Below are positions 7,826 to 16,018 of a stretch of DNA of 32,144 nt, one piece after another; position 1 is the stretch's first letter; each line of letters begins with the position of its first letter. Made by a program: the position numbers and the translations under genes. The stretch spans positions 1 through 32,144 of IMG/VR virus record IMGVR_UViG_3300010885_062216; one strand, given 5' to 3'. Source of the DNA: a virus. Below the pieces are notes generated by a model. That model did no database searches. It saw only the letters and a list, made by a program, of their open reading frames with translations, and was not told where the DNA came from.

Positions 7826-9970
7826 TTAGCTTTCCGTCCGTGCAATCCTCGATGTGTCGCCCGGCAGCGTGGCATCGACACCAACTGCACGGATCGTAGG
7901 TCGTCCAGCAGTGGATCGGATCGTGAGATCAACGTAGGTACCAGCCCGACGGATTGGGGCGCGAACAGTGTAATCGTTGGCGGATCCCGCGTTGCTCACG
8001 GAAGCTGCCGTGGTGGTATCATCAGGGTCAGTCGTGATGGCGTCTACTTCTAGGGAGCTTCCCGAGGGAAGCAGGGCCGAGACGGCAACATTGCCAATCC
8101 GCTTCCGCCCCAAGGTTCCGTAGAAATACCGTCGTGTCGTGATTGATCCCGTCACGGCCGAACTGGAGGTGGCTGTGTCGTCCGAGGCAGATTCGTTTTC
8201 CTCAAGGAGGTAGATGGCCCCGGAATTTGAAGCGGCAAAGAGTCGGCGTGAGGTTCCCTCGGAGGTAGTGTAATCGCTGATTACGAGACGATCGAGTGCT
8301 GGCATGTTCGTATCCACACTCTCCCAAGCTTCGTTCAGTTGATTGTAGATCAGCAGTGTGTTTGGCGAGGTTGCTTTGCCAGTTGGAATCGCCAGATAGT
8401 AGCGGTTGTTGAAATAGACCGCGTTGGAGGTCGAGACGGCGGACGCATTGACGGTTGCCATGATGTCGGCAATCGGTTCGCTCAGTGGGAGGGTGTTTCC
8501 ACGCAGCGCTAGGTCGATCTGGGAATTGTCCAGCCGATAAACCCCGTTGTCCGAAAGGAAATAAACGTACTGGCCCGCCGTGGCCACCGTCATTCGGGCG
8601 TTGCAGCCGATCTCGTTGGTTAGCAGTTGCAATTTGCTTTGGGTGATGTCGATGGAAACTCCATCGGAAGTCGAAATCACGATGTTGCCGAGATAAATCG
8701 ATTTTCTCAGGAAGGCCAGTATCTGGCCCAAGGAATAGGGGTGCAGGGCGGTGATGTAGTCGTTGGAGCCCGTGTTGGTTCGGAACGATTTGAGCGCCGG
8801 GTCGTAGGTGTCGGGATCGAGCACGTCGGATACCAGCACCGTGTCGCGGCCGCTGCAAAGCACCACCTGGTTGTTGTAATAGGCCGCCACCCCATTAGTC
8901 GGGGCAACCATGCGGGAATAGGTCGGTCCGAGCGGCGAAGTTCCGGTAGGCACTCTCACAAATCCGGACGTGACACCATCCCATACCAGGGGGCAGCAGA
9001 CCCGCTGCGCAAAGAGCGAGGTCGAGGTGTTGGAGGAGGTTCCCGTTGGAACTGACACCGTGAATGTGGAAGGGGATCCTCCGACCGTTGGGCTGGATGG
9101 AACGCTGGCAATGACCGCATCCAGGTTGAATCCGCTTTGATCACTTCCGGAAAGTCGTACCACCTCACCAACTGAAAATCCGTGGGCGGCCGAGGTGGTC
9201 ACCGTGGCCGTTCCGGTAAGCTGGGTGATTGAACTCACCTTTTGCTGTTGGTCGCTGGCCCTCCAGCGGAAAAGGAAGAGCCTGTCGAACGCCTGAAGGG
9301 TGGAGACCGCGTCTCCAACCTTGATGGTCTCGCTGATCGGGGAAACAGGATAGGACAGGGTCAGCAGGGAAGACCCCTGACGGTATAGGAATGCCGAATT
9401 TGGCCCGCAGAGAACGATGTACTCGTTGGAATAATCGTACCGAGGCGAGGAATACGTTCCTGCCCCAAAAACTCCCCCGGAATAGGTGTCGAGGATCACG
9501 GGCCACGCCCAGGTAATCGTGCCTGGAGGGTTGCTTGCCGGGGACCCGCTGACGGAATAGGTGAAGGTAGACGCTCCGGTGATTGTGACCGTCACGGTGC
9601 CGTTGTAGGCCGAGGCCGTGGCTCCGGTCACCCCGGCGATGTTGACCAGGAACTGATTTCCCGTGGATCCAAGCCCGTGAGGGGTAGAGGTGGTCACCGT
9701 GGCCACGTTGGCAGCTTGTGTGATGGAGGTCACCGCATCCCCTGCGTGAAGGACGAACGGTATGGTGACCGGAGTGGCCCCCACCGAGATCCCCGACGCG
9801 AGGCGGGAGGCACCCTTCCTGGTTTGGGCTACCCCCTTGTCGAGGCGTATGTTCTGCGCAACCTGCAGATACCCGGACGGAATCGTCAGAGGGTTACGGC
9901 GAGATTGGAGCCCCAAAAAGGAGATGTCACCGTCACGGACGATCGGCGAGGAAAGCGGTGTGTTTGCCAT
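7826..9970 (-). CDS. Tail nozzle/stabilisation-like protein (T7 gp12-type or P22 gp10-type)
   Basis: A 714-residue product. I chose the ATG at 9970 (MANTPLSSPIVRDGDISFLGLQSR), because the longer upstream frame overlaps the neighbouring gene and looks non-native. The N-terminus NPLTIPSGYLQVAQNIRLDKGVAQTRKGASRLA is characteristic of phage stabilisation or tail-nozzle proteins. Two inserted modules carry ATVTT-(T/A)xHG-L/F...VG/GN...YNG/FN motifs (about 75-145 and 245-310). The remainder looks like beta-propeller repeats (YSNEYIVLCG, YYNNQVVLC, YFNNRYYLA). Together with the adaptor at 14719-15489 it indicates a short tail. Confidence 0.82.
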   Translation of the reverse strand: MANTPLSSPIVRDGDISFLGLQSRRNPLTIPSGYLQVAQNIRLDKGVAQTRKGASRLASGISVGATPVTIPFVLHAGDAVTSITQAANVATVTTSTPHGLGSTGNQFLVNIAGVTGATASAYNGTVTVTITGASTFTYSVSGSPASNPPGTITWAWPVILDTYSGGVFGAGTYSSPRYDYSNEYIVLCGPNSAFLYRQGSSLLTLSYPVSPISETIKVGDAVSTLQAFDRLFLFRWRASDQQQKVSSITQLTGTATVTTSAAHGFSVGEVVRLSGSDQSGFNLDAVIASVPSSPTVGGSPSTFTVSVPTGTSSNTSTSLFAQRVCCPLVWDGVTSGFVRVPTGTSPLGPTYSRMVAPTNGVAAYYNNQVVLCSGRDTVLVSDVLDPDTYDPALKSFRTNTGSNDYITALHPYSLGQILAFLRKSIYLGNIVISTSDGVSIDITQSKLQLLTNEIGCNARMTVATAGQYVYFLSDNGVYRLDNSQIDLALRGNTLPLSEPIADIMATVNASAVSTSNAVYFNNRYYLAIPTGKATSPNTLLIYNQLNEAWESVDTNMPALDRLVISDYTTSEGTSRRLFAASNSGAIYLLEENESASDDTATSSSAVTGSITTRRYFYGTLGRKRIGNVAVSALLPSGSSLEVDAITTDPDDTTTAASVSNAGSANDYTVRAPIRRAGTYVDLTIRSTAGRPTIRAVGVDATLPGDTSRIARTES

Positions 9971-9993
9971 GGGAGGGTAAGTAGGAAGCTGGA

Positions 9994-10653
9994 TTAAGTG
10001 AAGAGCGGCGTGACGCGGCCGTGCCAGTTGGCTCCGGTGGGAGAGATGACGGAATCCAAGTGCCATACATCCAGCGGGAGCATGATTCGGCGGTTCTCGT
10101 CCCAGAGCAGCGTCAGCTCGAGGTCACCGTGGCCGTTGGTCAGCGCGGGCGGGTGGCCGTCGGGCCTGCCGTTTGATTTGTGAAAAAGTTGGAAGAAACC
10201 TATCGGAACCGGCACTCCGTCGACCGTTTGGTGTCGCATGAGCGGGAAGTCCGTGCGGCCTGCCTCCAGTTCAGCCAGTTGTTCCGATCCTACGACCCGC
10301 CGACGGCTGCAGCCGTGAATGCTTTCCTGGTCTAGAGGGAACGGTGAGAAATCTTTCGGCAGGAGGATGTCGGCATCGAGGAGCAGCACCCAACCCTCGG
10401 GCAAGGTACGGAGCACCGTGTCCAAAGCGCGTCCCTTGTCGAACGGTATGCGAGCTCCTTCATGGAATTCGTTGGAAATCACCGGATCAATTCCATTCTG
10501 GCGGCAGACCTCCCGCGTCTGGGAATCCTCCGGGGTCGTGATGACCGTGACCGATTCCAAAAGGGACAGGGCGCGGGGAAGTGTGACCGTCAGGTAGTCG
10601 TGGTAGAGCACGCTGACCATCACGGCGCGGATTGGTAGTTTCTGCGTGCTCAT
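9994..10653 (-). CDS. Glycosyltransferase-like protein (GT-A fold, family 2-like)
   Basis: A 219-residue soluble protein. RAVMVSVLYHDYLTVTLPRAL (9-29) looks like the nucleotide-binding first strand and helix, and PEGWVLLLDADILLP (85-99) holds the DAD (93-95) expected to bind metal and nucleotide sugar. A histidine near the end (DVWHLDS) is typical of GT-A enzymes. It sits between the tail nozzle and endolysin genes, overlapping the latter by ATGA, so it is expressed late. Donor and acceptor are unknown. A virion protein or a host surface glycan are both possible. Confidence 0.75.
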   Translation of the reverse strand: MSTQKLPIRAVMVSVLYHDYLTVTLPRALSLLESVTVITTPEDSQTREVCRQNGIDPVISNEFHEGARIPFDKGRALDTVLRTLPEGWVLLLDADILLPKDFSPFPLDQESIHGCSRRRVVGSEQLAELEAGRTDFPLMRHQTVDGVPVPIGFFQLFHKSNGRPDGHPPALTNGHGDLELTLLWDENRRIMLPLDVWHLDSVISPTGANWHGRVTPLFT

Positions 10654-11228
10654 GCTGAAACTTCCTTCTTGAGCATGTCGATGCGCGCCAGCCAGCCGTG
10701 GAGAAACTTCTCCTGGTCAGGTCTGGAAGCAACGCGCTCCATGTAGCGGCGGCGTGATTTTGACAGAAATGCCATGGCAAGGCCGTCGCTGTCGGGCACC
10801 ATCCATGCGGACTGCAGCGTGTTCTGGCCAATCACCCCGTCGATGGTCAGCCTAGAACCATAATCGTTGAGCGCTTCCTGCAGCAGGTGCGAGCATGCCG
10901 ATACCCCTTGGTTGCAACCCTGAACGAAAAGCACCAGAGCCACAATGGAAGGCAATTCCATGCAGCGCAGGGGCCTCCAGTAATGATCAAGGTATGCCTG
11001 CCAAACTTGAAATGGTTTTGGGGCATCATACGGAAAATCGGGGTGAGATGCCTGGTCAATACCGGCAAAAGTCAACCCGCCGGAATCACCCGACACCCGC
11101 TCATTGCGTATCGTTACCCCATCTGCGCCGTACTCGCACTCGGCATTTAGCACAATGGCCAGGGCTTTGCGAAATACCCCGGTCTGGTTGGCTGCATTGG
11201 CGCTGGCCAGAATATCGGAAATAGTCAT
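10650..11228 (-). CDS. Endolysin, glycoside hydrolase family 108-like
   Basis: A 192-residue protein with the GH108 N-terminal pattern. VLNAECEYG (27-34) supplies the likely catalytic Glu30, and RVSGDSGGLTFAGID (44-58) corresponds to the family's D-x-GG-x-T-x-x-G-I loop. The second half (SHLLQEALNDYGSRLTIDGVIGQNTLQSAW) matches the associated peptidoglycan-binding half of these muramidases. It has no signal peptide, so release would depend on a holin. It overlaps the holin candidate upstream and the glycosyltransferase downstream, both as ATGA. The role is cleavage of the peptidoglycan glycan strand at the end of infection. Confidence 0.87.
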   Translation of the reverse strand: MTISDILASANAANQTGVFRKALAIVLNAECEYGADGVTIRNERVSGDSGGLTFAGIDQASHPDFPYDAPKPFQVWQAYLDHYWRPLRCMELPSIVALVLFVQGCNQGVSACSHLLQEALNDYGSRLTIDGVIGQNTLQSAWMVPDSDGLAMAFLSKSRRRYMERVASRPDQEKFLHGWLARIDMLKKEVSA

Positions 11229-11503
11229 GGCTTTTCTGGATTGATGGTAGGCCGGTTTTCGATTGACGTTTCACCAAACTTTGACGCGGCCTTGGCACCA
11301 GCCAGCACCGAGACGGTCCAATTCACCACCGAGACGACACCTGGGGGGAGGTCGATCAGCTTACCCGTCAGAAAGTGGGAACAGAGGATGTAGGCCACGG
11401 CCCCGATCGCGCAGAACGTCGCCGCCCCAAGCAGCAGGCGCACGCTGGATGGCACCCCGTTTGCCTCGCTGAAGGTGGCGCGGGCCCATTCGAGCATTTT
11501 CAC
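11225..11503 (-). CDS. Holin candidate
   Basis: A 92-residue protein with two hydrophobic segments, about 22-46 (VRLLLGAATFCAIGAVAYILCSHF) and 53-70 (PPGVVSVVNWTVSVLAGA), and a charged C-terminus (SKFGETSIENRP). Size, topology and direct overlap with the endolysin start support a holin. The first codon is GTG at 11503, overlapping the upstream stop as GTGA. An ATG two codons later (11497) is an alternative start. No Shine-Dalgarno is visible. Confidence 0.75.
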   Translation of the reverse strand: MKMLEWARATFSEANGVPSSVRLLLGAATFCAIGAVAYILCSHFLTGKLIDLPPGVVSVVNWTVSVLAGAKAASKFGETSIENRPTINPEKP

Positions 11504-11931
11504 GGGATGAAATGCGACAGGTAAACCAACAGTATCCGTCCAAAAGTATAGGCCCCGGCAAAACCTACGGCAAAAAACCCGAGCTCAATAAGCCATTTCC
11601 AAGGCGGGTGAAGGGGGATCTGAAAGTCTTGGTATCGATTCAACAACCAGAATCCAAAAATCACACTAAATACATAAACCAGCACATCCCGTTGTTTGGC
11701 GTTATCATGGGCTGCCATCCGCCATTTATTTGCACTTTCTGTCACTTTTTGTAGAGCAGCGCCCTGCGCCTCGTAATCAGCCTGAGCTTTGGTTAGATCA
11801 ATTTGCTGTTGGGCTGAGAGCGCTTGAATGTGACGAACCGTCGCGATGATATCCGCTTTGGATATTTCTTGCGCTAAGCAAAGTTGCGATCCGCTTAACG
11901 TAAGCGCCGCCATGAAAAGCAGGGTTTTCAT
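11500..11931 (-). CDS. Membrane protein with periplasmic coiled coil; lysis/spanin-like candidate
   Basis: A 143-residue product starting at ATG 11931, which overlaps the upstream lipoprotein stop as TAATG; a longer upstream frame is rejected. A signal-like segment (MKTLLFMAALTLSGSQLCLAQ) is followed by a helical, Gln-rich coiled coil (about 24-85) and then two membrane segments (about 86-104, VLVYVFSVIFGFWLL, and 115-140). Presence beside a small lipoprotein and the holin/endolysin suggests a role in lysis, possibly as the inner-membrane partner of a spanin-like pair. The two C-terminal membrane segments are unusual for an i-spanin, so this is inference. Confidence 0.65.
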   Translation of the reverse strand: MKTLLFMAALTLSGSQLCLAQEISKADIIATVRHIQALSAQQQIDLTKAQADYEAQGAALQKVTESANKWRMAAHDNAKQRDVLVYVFSVIFGFWLLNRYQDFQIPLHPPWKWLIELGFFAVGFAGAYTFGRILLVYLSHFIP

Positions 11932-12137
11932 TAGTTGGCTCGGAGCCACTGCTCCACGATGACGGCTTTGTCCTCTATGTGCCGACCCGTGAGGGCCGCG
12001 GATGAGAGGGAGGGGTTGGAAGGAGAAGCCGCGGGGTGTCGGGTGACGCATCCGGTGCAAAAGAGCAAAAACGAGAGCGAGGCCAATAAAAGAAGGATGG
12101 TCAGGAACCATCCTAAAATTAATCTTTGGAAATTCAT
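11931..12137 (-). CDS. Small lipoprotein, o-spanin candidate
   Basis: A 68-residue protein. A hydrophobic N-terminus (LILGWFLTILLLLASLSFLLF) ends in a lipobox-like LLFCTGC, with the likely lipidated Cys at about residue 30. A short Pro/Ser-rich mature part follows (VTRHPAASPSNPSLSS). Rz1-type outer-membrane spanins have this size, lipobox and proline content. It overlaps the following membrane/coiled-coil gene by one nucleotide (TAATG). It implies a Gram-negative-type envelope in the host. Confidence 0.68.
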   Translation of the reverse strand: MNFQRLILGWFLTILLLLASLSFLLFCTGCVTRHPAASPSNPSLSSAALTGRHIEDKAVIVEQWLRAN

Positions 12138-12143
12138 GGCCCG

Positions 12144-12380
12144 TTATTTTGCAAACGCCTCCACCTTGGATTGCAGGGCAATGACATCCTGGGAGAGGCG
12201 GTCGAGCATCTGAGTTTTCTGACCGGCGATATAGACCGACATGACGATCTGCAAGCAAACCGCTCCAGCCACAGCCCGGAGCATCGTGGAGTTACCCTGG
12301 GCCGACCGGGCCCGCTCGTTCATGATCGCCCGCAGCTCGGCAATGTCTGATCGAAGAGCGGAAATTTCGTCGGCGCTCAT
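12144..12380 (-). CDS. Small membrane protein, coiled coil-TM-coiled coil (XhlA-like)
   Basis: A 78-residue protein with a helical, charged N-terminus (EISALRSDIAELRAIMNERA), one membrane segment (about 34-53, LRAVAGAVCLQIVMSVYIAG) and a second amphipathic helix (MLDRLSQDVIALQSKVEAFA). This resembles small hemolysin/XhlA-type lysis-associated proteins in layout, though similarity by eye is weak. It is the first gene of the lysis cassette in transcription order, one nucleotide after the preceding gene and 6 nt before the lipoprotein. Confidence 0.65.
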   Translation of the reverse strand: MSADEISALRSDIAELRAIMNERARSAQGNSTMLRAVAGAVCLQIVMSVYIAGQKTQMLDRLSQDVIALQSKVEAFAK

Positions 12381-12381
12381 T

Positions 12382-12705
12382 TCAGAATCCTAAGGCGCTT
12401 TTGATCGAACCGATCAGGCCCGGGGTGTCAGTTGATAGATTTGGAGTAGAAACCGGAGTTGTCTCGGTGATCCAATCAGGAAGGAGCGTGTCGGCAGGGT
12501 CAAGAAGGGCAGACCATGTGTAGGAGATTGGTTCTCCGATTGGAACTTGGAACCCTATTTCATCCATTGTATATTTTGAATATTGAGCTTGCGGAACAAT
12601 ATGTTCTCCCCAAACTGGAATTGCCGTGGGTATCGGAGGCAATTCATAGACCCAAGGAAGACTTGAGGCATCTTGTAATGGAGCAGAGCAAGAAAATATT
12701 CTCAT
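12382..12705 (-). CDS. Small hypothetical phage protein
   Basis: A 107-residue product starting MRIFSCSAPLQDASSLPWVYELPPIPTAIPVWGEH. The ATG at 12705 lies one nucleotide after the stop of the LamG gene, so the longer frame reaching into that gene was not used. It is Pro-rich and ends GLIGSIKSALGF. I do not recognise it. Its position between the LamG protein and the lysis genes suggests a tail-associated or adhesin-linked role. Confidence 0.6.
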   Translation of the reverse strand: MRIFSCSAPLQDASSLPWVYELPPIPTAIPVWGEHIVPQAQYSKYTMDEIGFQVPIGEPISYTWSALLDPADTLLPDWITETTPVSTPNLSTDTPGLIGSIKSALGF

Positions 12706-12706
12706 A

Positions 12707-14185
12707 TTAAGGCAATGACAATCCTTGACCGAGGGTGTTCTTGTAGACGGAATAAAATGAGGACACTTGAGTGGCAGAAGATGCTGCACGAATGATAAAC
12801 ACAAAAGATACTGTTCCAGAAAAAACGCTTATATTTTGTTGTCTTCCAAATTTAGTAGCATCAAATATGCTAGACATGGATGTTGGAGTTCCTCCGCTTG
12901 CTTTTAATGTAGTGTTTAAATATGCAGCAGTTCCATTGCTTGAACCAGACCACATATTAAATGTATTTGCACTAGCCGCTGCTGGTGCATTAATTCTTCC
13001 AGCACCAGTAGTTAAGCAATCAAAGTATATGTTTCCATCTGAATATGGAGACCACAACCCACCAACCTGACTACCAACCGTTGATTCAATGCTTAACCCA
13101 CGGTTTTGTGCAGAGACTGAATTTACCAAGTGAACTGATCCAGCAAATAACCCTGAGCTAAAATCACTCATTGTCGGAAATGTCAACCACCCGACATTGT
13201 TTGGAATTGCTATTCCTTTGCTTTCCCATGAAGCAGCAGTCAAACCAGATACTAGAGTTGCCGTTGAACTTGAAAGTCCTCCCAGATTGTATGCAGACAA
13301 TGTTCCTACATTTTGACTGCTCCTCAAAGGCCAACACACCATACTGCTCCACAGTCCAAGTCCCTTGACCTGCTTTACAAACGAGTTGATCAGTTGCCGA
13401 GCCGAAGCAGTTGAAGTGGCTATGGGGCTAAGAACAGTTGCCGTGACTGTTCCGTTGTTTGTAAGTGTATTTGATCCTGCGGAATCTGCCGTGACGCTGG
13501 TTTGATTCAATGCCCAGTAACTTTGAATATTTGAAGTTAATCCTGCGGAAACAATACTAGAATAAGTGAGGCCAATACCTTTATTGTAGAGGGTTGTAAT
13601 CTCTGTTGCACTTAATGCTCTTTTCCAAATGGCACATTGCGACAGTAAACCTAACCACAAGCCGTTTCCTGCAACATTCCCATATTGTCCAATCGAAAAA
13701 TCCGAAGTTGTTTGGTTTGCCACCCCAGAAGGCAAAGTTGCTGCTGATCCCGATGCGGTGCCGTTAATATAAAACTGCAAAGATAGGCTTGAAACAGTAA
13801 CGGCACAATGTACCCACTGGTTGAGTGGTATTTTAGCAGTGGTGTTAGTTACAAACCACGACCCATTGTAACGAGCAAACTTTAGTTCTCCGGTAGGTAA
13901 AATCGAAAACGAATAATCCCCTGCCGATGCATTTGATTTTGCAAAGATGATTCTATCTCCAGCAGCATAAGAGGTTAAATTTACCCATGCTGAAAATGTA
14001 AAATCAGTACCCCCTAAATATAGAGTAGTATTTGAAGTAACACTCAAATACTGACTCGTACCGTTAAAACTTGCAGCGTTGTCGTAGGAAGTCGGAGTGA
14101 CTGTTCCTGATCCAATCCCTGCCGAGGCAAAGTATGCCTGGGCGTCCGGGTCAGTTCCTGCCCGTCTAATGTAGGGGGCGGGCAT
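12707..14185 (-). CDS. LamG/concanavalin-like jelly-roll protein, probable receptor- or glycan-binding
   Basis: A 492-residue protein. Residues about 38-215 form a LamG-type domain: SFNGTSQYLSVTSN, DFTFSAWVNLTSY, NQWVHCAVTVSSLSLQFYING and CAIWKRALSATEITTLYNKG follow the usual strand order. The last 230 residues (LINSFVKQVKGLGLWSSMVCWPLRSSQN onward) are another beta-rich domain of the kind found in phage tail-associated proteins. The gene is clearly more AT-rich than its neighbours, suggesting recent exchange, as is common for host-range genes. It starts 8 nt after the preceding gene. Confidence 0.8.
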   Translation of the reverse strand: MPAPYIRRAGTDPDAQAYFASAGIGSGTVTPTSYDNAASFNGTSQYLSVTSNTTLYLGGTDFTFSAWVNLTSYAAGDRIIFAKSNASAGDYSFSILPTGELKFARYNGSWFVTNTTAKIPLNQWVHCAVTVSSLSLQFYINGTASGSAATLPSGVANQTTSDFSIGQYGNVAGNGLWLGLLSQCAIWKRALSATEITTLYNKGIGLTYSSIVSAGLTSNIQSYWALNQTSVTADSAGSNTLTNNGTVTATVLSPIATSTASARQLINSFVKQVKGLGLWSSMVCWPLRSSQNVGTLSAYNLGGLSSSTATLVSGLTAASWESKGIAIPNNVGWLTFPTMSDFSSGLFAGSVHLVNSVSAQNRGLSIESTVGSQVGGLWSPYSDGNIYFDCLTTGAGRINAPAAASANTFNMWSGSSNGTAAYLNTTLKASGGTPTSMSSIFDATKFGRQQNISVFSGTVSFVFIIRAASSATQVSSFYSVYKNTLGQGLSLP

Positions 14186-14193
14186 TGTGGCCC

Positions 14194-14667
14194 CTAGCTG
14201 ATGGACTCAACCTGCATGGCGACCCTCAACCGGATTGCGTCAGCCGCACTAAATGTTGGCGTTCCCGCGGTAGTCGCCGCAACGTACAAGTTGCCCCCAG
14301 GAAGATCGAACGGGATCACGAGCCCGGTCACCTCACCATAACGGGAATTCACCAAGTCAACCGACGTGGTAACGGCGACCTGACCGATCACCTCAAGGGC
14401 ATCGGTGTTGGTGATGCTGACAGAAGCATTCAGCGTTCCGAGCGCCACGTTGGATCGTAGGAACGTCAGCGTGATCGTCTGGGAGGCCGTCCTGACGCGG
14501 TCAACAATTCCGACGGCCAAAATGGTACCCCGGGAAGCACCGGCAGTGACGGAGATCGGAATCGCCGTGGTGGCAAATAGCACGTTGCCAGCGGTGTAGG
14601 CGCTGGTAGAGACGGTCGGTGTGATCCGGACGGCCTTGGTTTTGAAATTGTTGATGGCGACGTTCAT
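14194..14667 (-). CDS. Small beta-rich structural protein (decoration or tail-associated), hypothetical
   Basis: A 157-residue product (MNVAINNFKTKAVRITPTVSTSAYTAGNVLFATT) rich in Thr, Val and Ala with alternating hydrophobic residues and no cysteine. This is typical of a beta-sandwich head-decoration or tail-associated protein. A promoter-like site sits immediately upstream, with its -10 only 13 nt from the ATG, so the transcript would have a very short leader. This gene and the LamG gene could thus be driven from their own promoter. Family not identified. Confidence 0.75.
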   Translation of the reverse strand: MNVAINNFKTKAVRITPTVSTSAYTAGNVLFATTAIPISVTAGASRGTILAVGIVDRVRTASQTITLTFLRSNVALGTLNASVSITNTDALEVIGQVAVTTSVDLVNSRYGEVTGLVIPFDLPGGNLYVAATTAGTPTFSAADAIRLRVAMQVESIS

Positions 14668-14680
14668 GTGATGTTGTTGG

Positions 14681-14717
14681 ATTCTAGCGCGGCAGGTTGG
14701 TCAGCTTAACGGGGGAA
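14681..14717 (-). promoter_or_regulatory. Late-type promoter upstream of small structural protein
   Basis: On the minus strand, C5 (14715-14711), TTAAGC (14709-14704), 17 nt and TAGAAT (14686-14681), then ATG 13 nt later at 14667. Both hexamers, the C block and much of the spacer match the site at 7788-7824, and both sit directly after the stop codon of a tail gene. Confidence 0.62.
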
Positions 14718-14718
14718 G

Positions 14719-15489
14719 TTAGCGGTGGAGCGAACTGAACCGGCCCTGCTGGCCCTGTTTCATTTCCAGCTTGTCCCACTCGATTTGGAGCCGCTCCAAG
14801 GCGTTCTGATCATGCGCGGCAGCTTTGTCGAACTGGCCGTCCTCACGTTGCGCTTCGGCGCAGATTCCGAATTTTACGGCCTCGCTCAGGACGTAGGGTA
14901 CCGTGTCCCCGTTGGAATAGCTGTCGGTGGTGAAAACGGTTGGTACCGTGGTGAATTTTACCCAAACTTTGGCAGGAGCCTGTGCCGTCGCATTGGAATT
15001 TACAGCGACAACGATGCCGTCATTGGTCAGCGACCAACTCAGACGAGTTGCATATCGGCTCACTCTCGGATCAGACGAATAAACATCCAGAACCTCCCCG
15101 ATTTGAGTTAAATATCCATACTGGAGCGGGATGGCGGTTACTGGAGCACCGTTTGGGGCGTAAGTATCTTCCCTCATCCAGTAGGTTCCATCATCCGTTG
15201 TCGGATCCACGCCCTCGGACGATATGACCGGAAAATAATAAGCTCCATCGCTGGCAAGCACCCCGAGTCCCGGGGAGTAAATTTCTCCCGCGGCCCAATC
15301 GGGCCATGCCTGGCGTTGCTCGTAACGTACAAAATCGGGCCACGGGTACATTTCCTGTGCGGAACGGATGGCGCTGTTGGCGTACTCGGTAAATGCCGAA
15401 AGCGTGTTTGACGCTGGTGTCACCACAGGATCCAAACCCATCCTGGCAAGGGCCCCGTCGATCACTGATTTGAAGGTAACGGTTCTCAT
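14719..15489 (-). CDS. Tail tube/head-tail adaptor protein (T7 gp11-like)
   Basis: A 256-residue protein starting MRTVTFKSVIDGALARMGLDP at ATG 15489; an upstream extension overlaps the previous gene and was rejected. The N-terminal helices (ALARMGLDPVV...FTEYANSAIRSAQEMYPWPDFVRYEQRQ) and the helical C-terminus (YVLSEAVKFGICAEAQREDGQFDKAAAHDQNALERLQ) are typical of podoviral adaptor or tail tubular A-type proteins that bridge portal and nozzle. Order relative to capsid and nozzle genes agrees. The call is by pattern, without alignment. Confidence 0.75.
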   Translation of the reverse strand: MRTVTFKSVIDGALARMGLDPVVTPASNTLSAFTEYANSAIRSAQEMYPWPDFVRYEQRQAWPDWAAGEIYSPGLGVLASDGAYYFPVISSEGVDPTTDDGTYWMREDTYAPNGAPVTAIPLQYGYLTQIGEVLDVYSSDPRVSRYATRLSWSLTNDGIVVAVNSNATAQAPAKVWVKFTTVPTVFTTDSYSNGDTVPYVLSEAVKFGICAEAQREDGQFDKAAAHDQNALERLQIEWDKLEMKQGQQGRFSSLHR

Positions 15490-15494
15490 GGAAC

Positions 15495-15980
15495 TCAGGC
15501 AGCAACGGCCTCCGTGCCATCCACGACCCCGCAAGTATTCGGGGCAGGCAGCTCATTATCAGCAAAGGTGTGCTGGGAGATGATGGCGTTAGCTGTTTCT
15601 TCGGAAACTTCCGACCTTTTACCTTGTACTTTCTCACCTTGCTCCTGCTTGGCAGGAGCAAAACTCATGATTTTGTCAGAAATGCCTTTAACCCGTACGA
15701 TTACTCCCTCCCTCTCAAGAAGGTCGGTAAAAGAAGGATCTTTCCAACAATCGGGACCGAAGAGGGCTTTCATGTGGGCATGAAGGTCGGCGTCCACGCG
15801 GTATTTAAGTTGGCCAATGCCATCCATCAACTTGGAGGAATTTTCCAAGCGGGCCGAATACGCATTGATCTTGTCCTGACGAATAGCAGCCTGCACCGCA
15901 TGAGCTCGGAACCCCTTGCGGAATTCAGCCAGGACGGCTTCGGAAGTCTCAATCGGGGCGATAAGTGAGTCGGAAGACAT
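15495..15980 (-). CDS. Small head-region protein, hypothetical
   Basis: A 161-residue protein directly after the major capsid gene and 5 nt before the tail adaptor. Residues 15-75 are helical and charged (FRKGFRAHAVQAAIRQDKINAYSARLENSSKL). KALFGPDCWKDPSFTDLLEREGVIVRVKG in the centre resembles a short conserved block. The C-terminus is acidic and Ala-rich. A strong hairpin separates it from the capsid gene. It may be a minor capsid or head-completion protein, but I cannot name a family. Confidence 0.7.
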   Translation of the reverse strand: MSSDSLIAPIETSEAVLAEFRKGFRAHAVQAAIRQDKINAYSARLENSSKLMDGIGQLKYRVDADLHAHMKALFGPDCWKDPSFTDLLEREGVIVRVKGISDKIMSFAPAKQEQGEKVQGKRSEVSEETANAIISQHTFADNELPAPNTCGVVDGTEAVAA

Positions 15981-16018
15981 GTGGCTGATAATTGGGTTTC
16001 CAGTTTGGAGCGTGAAGG

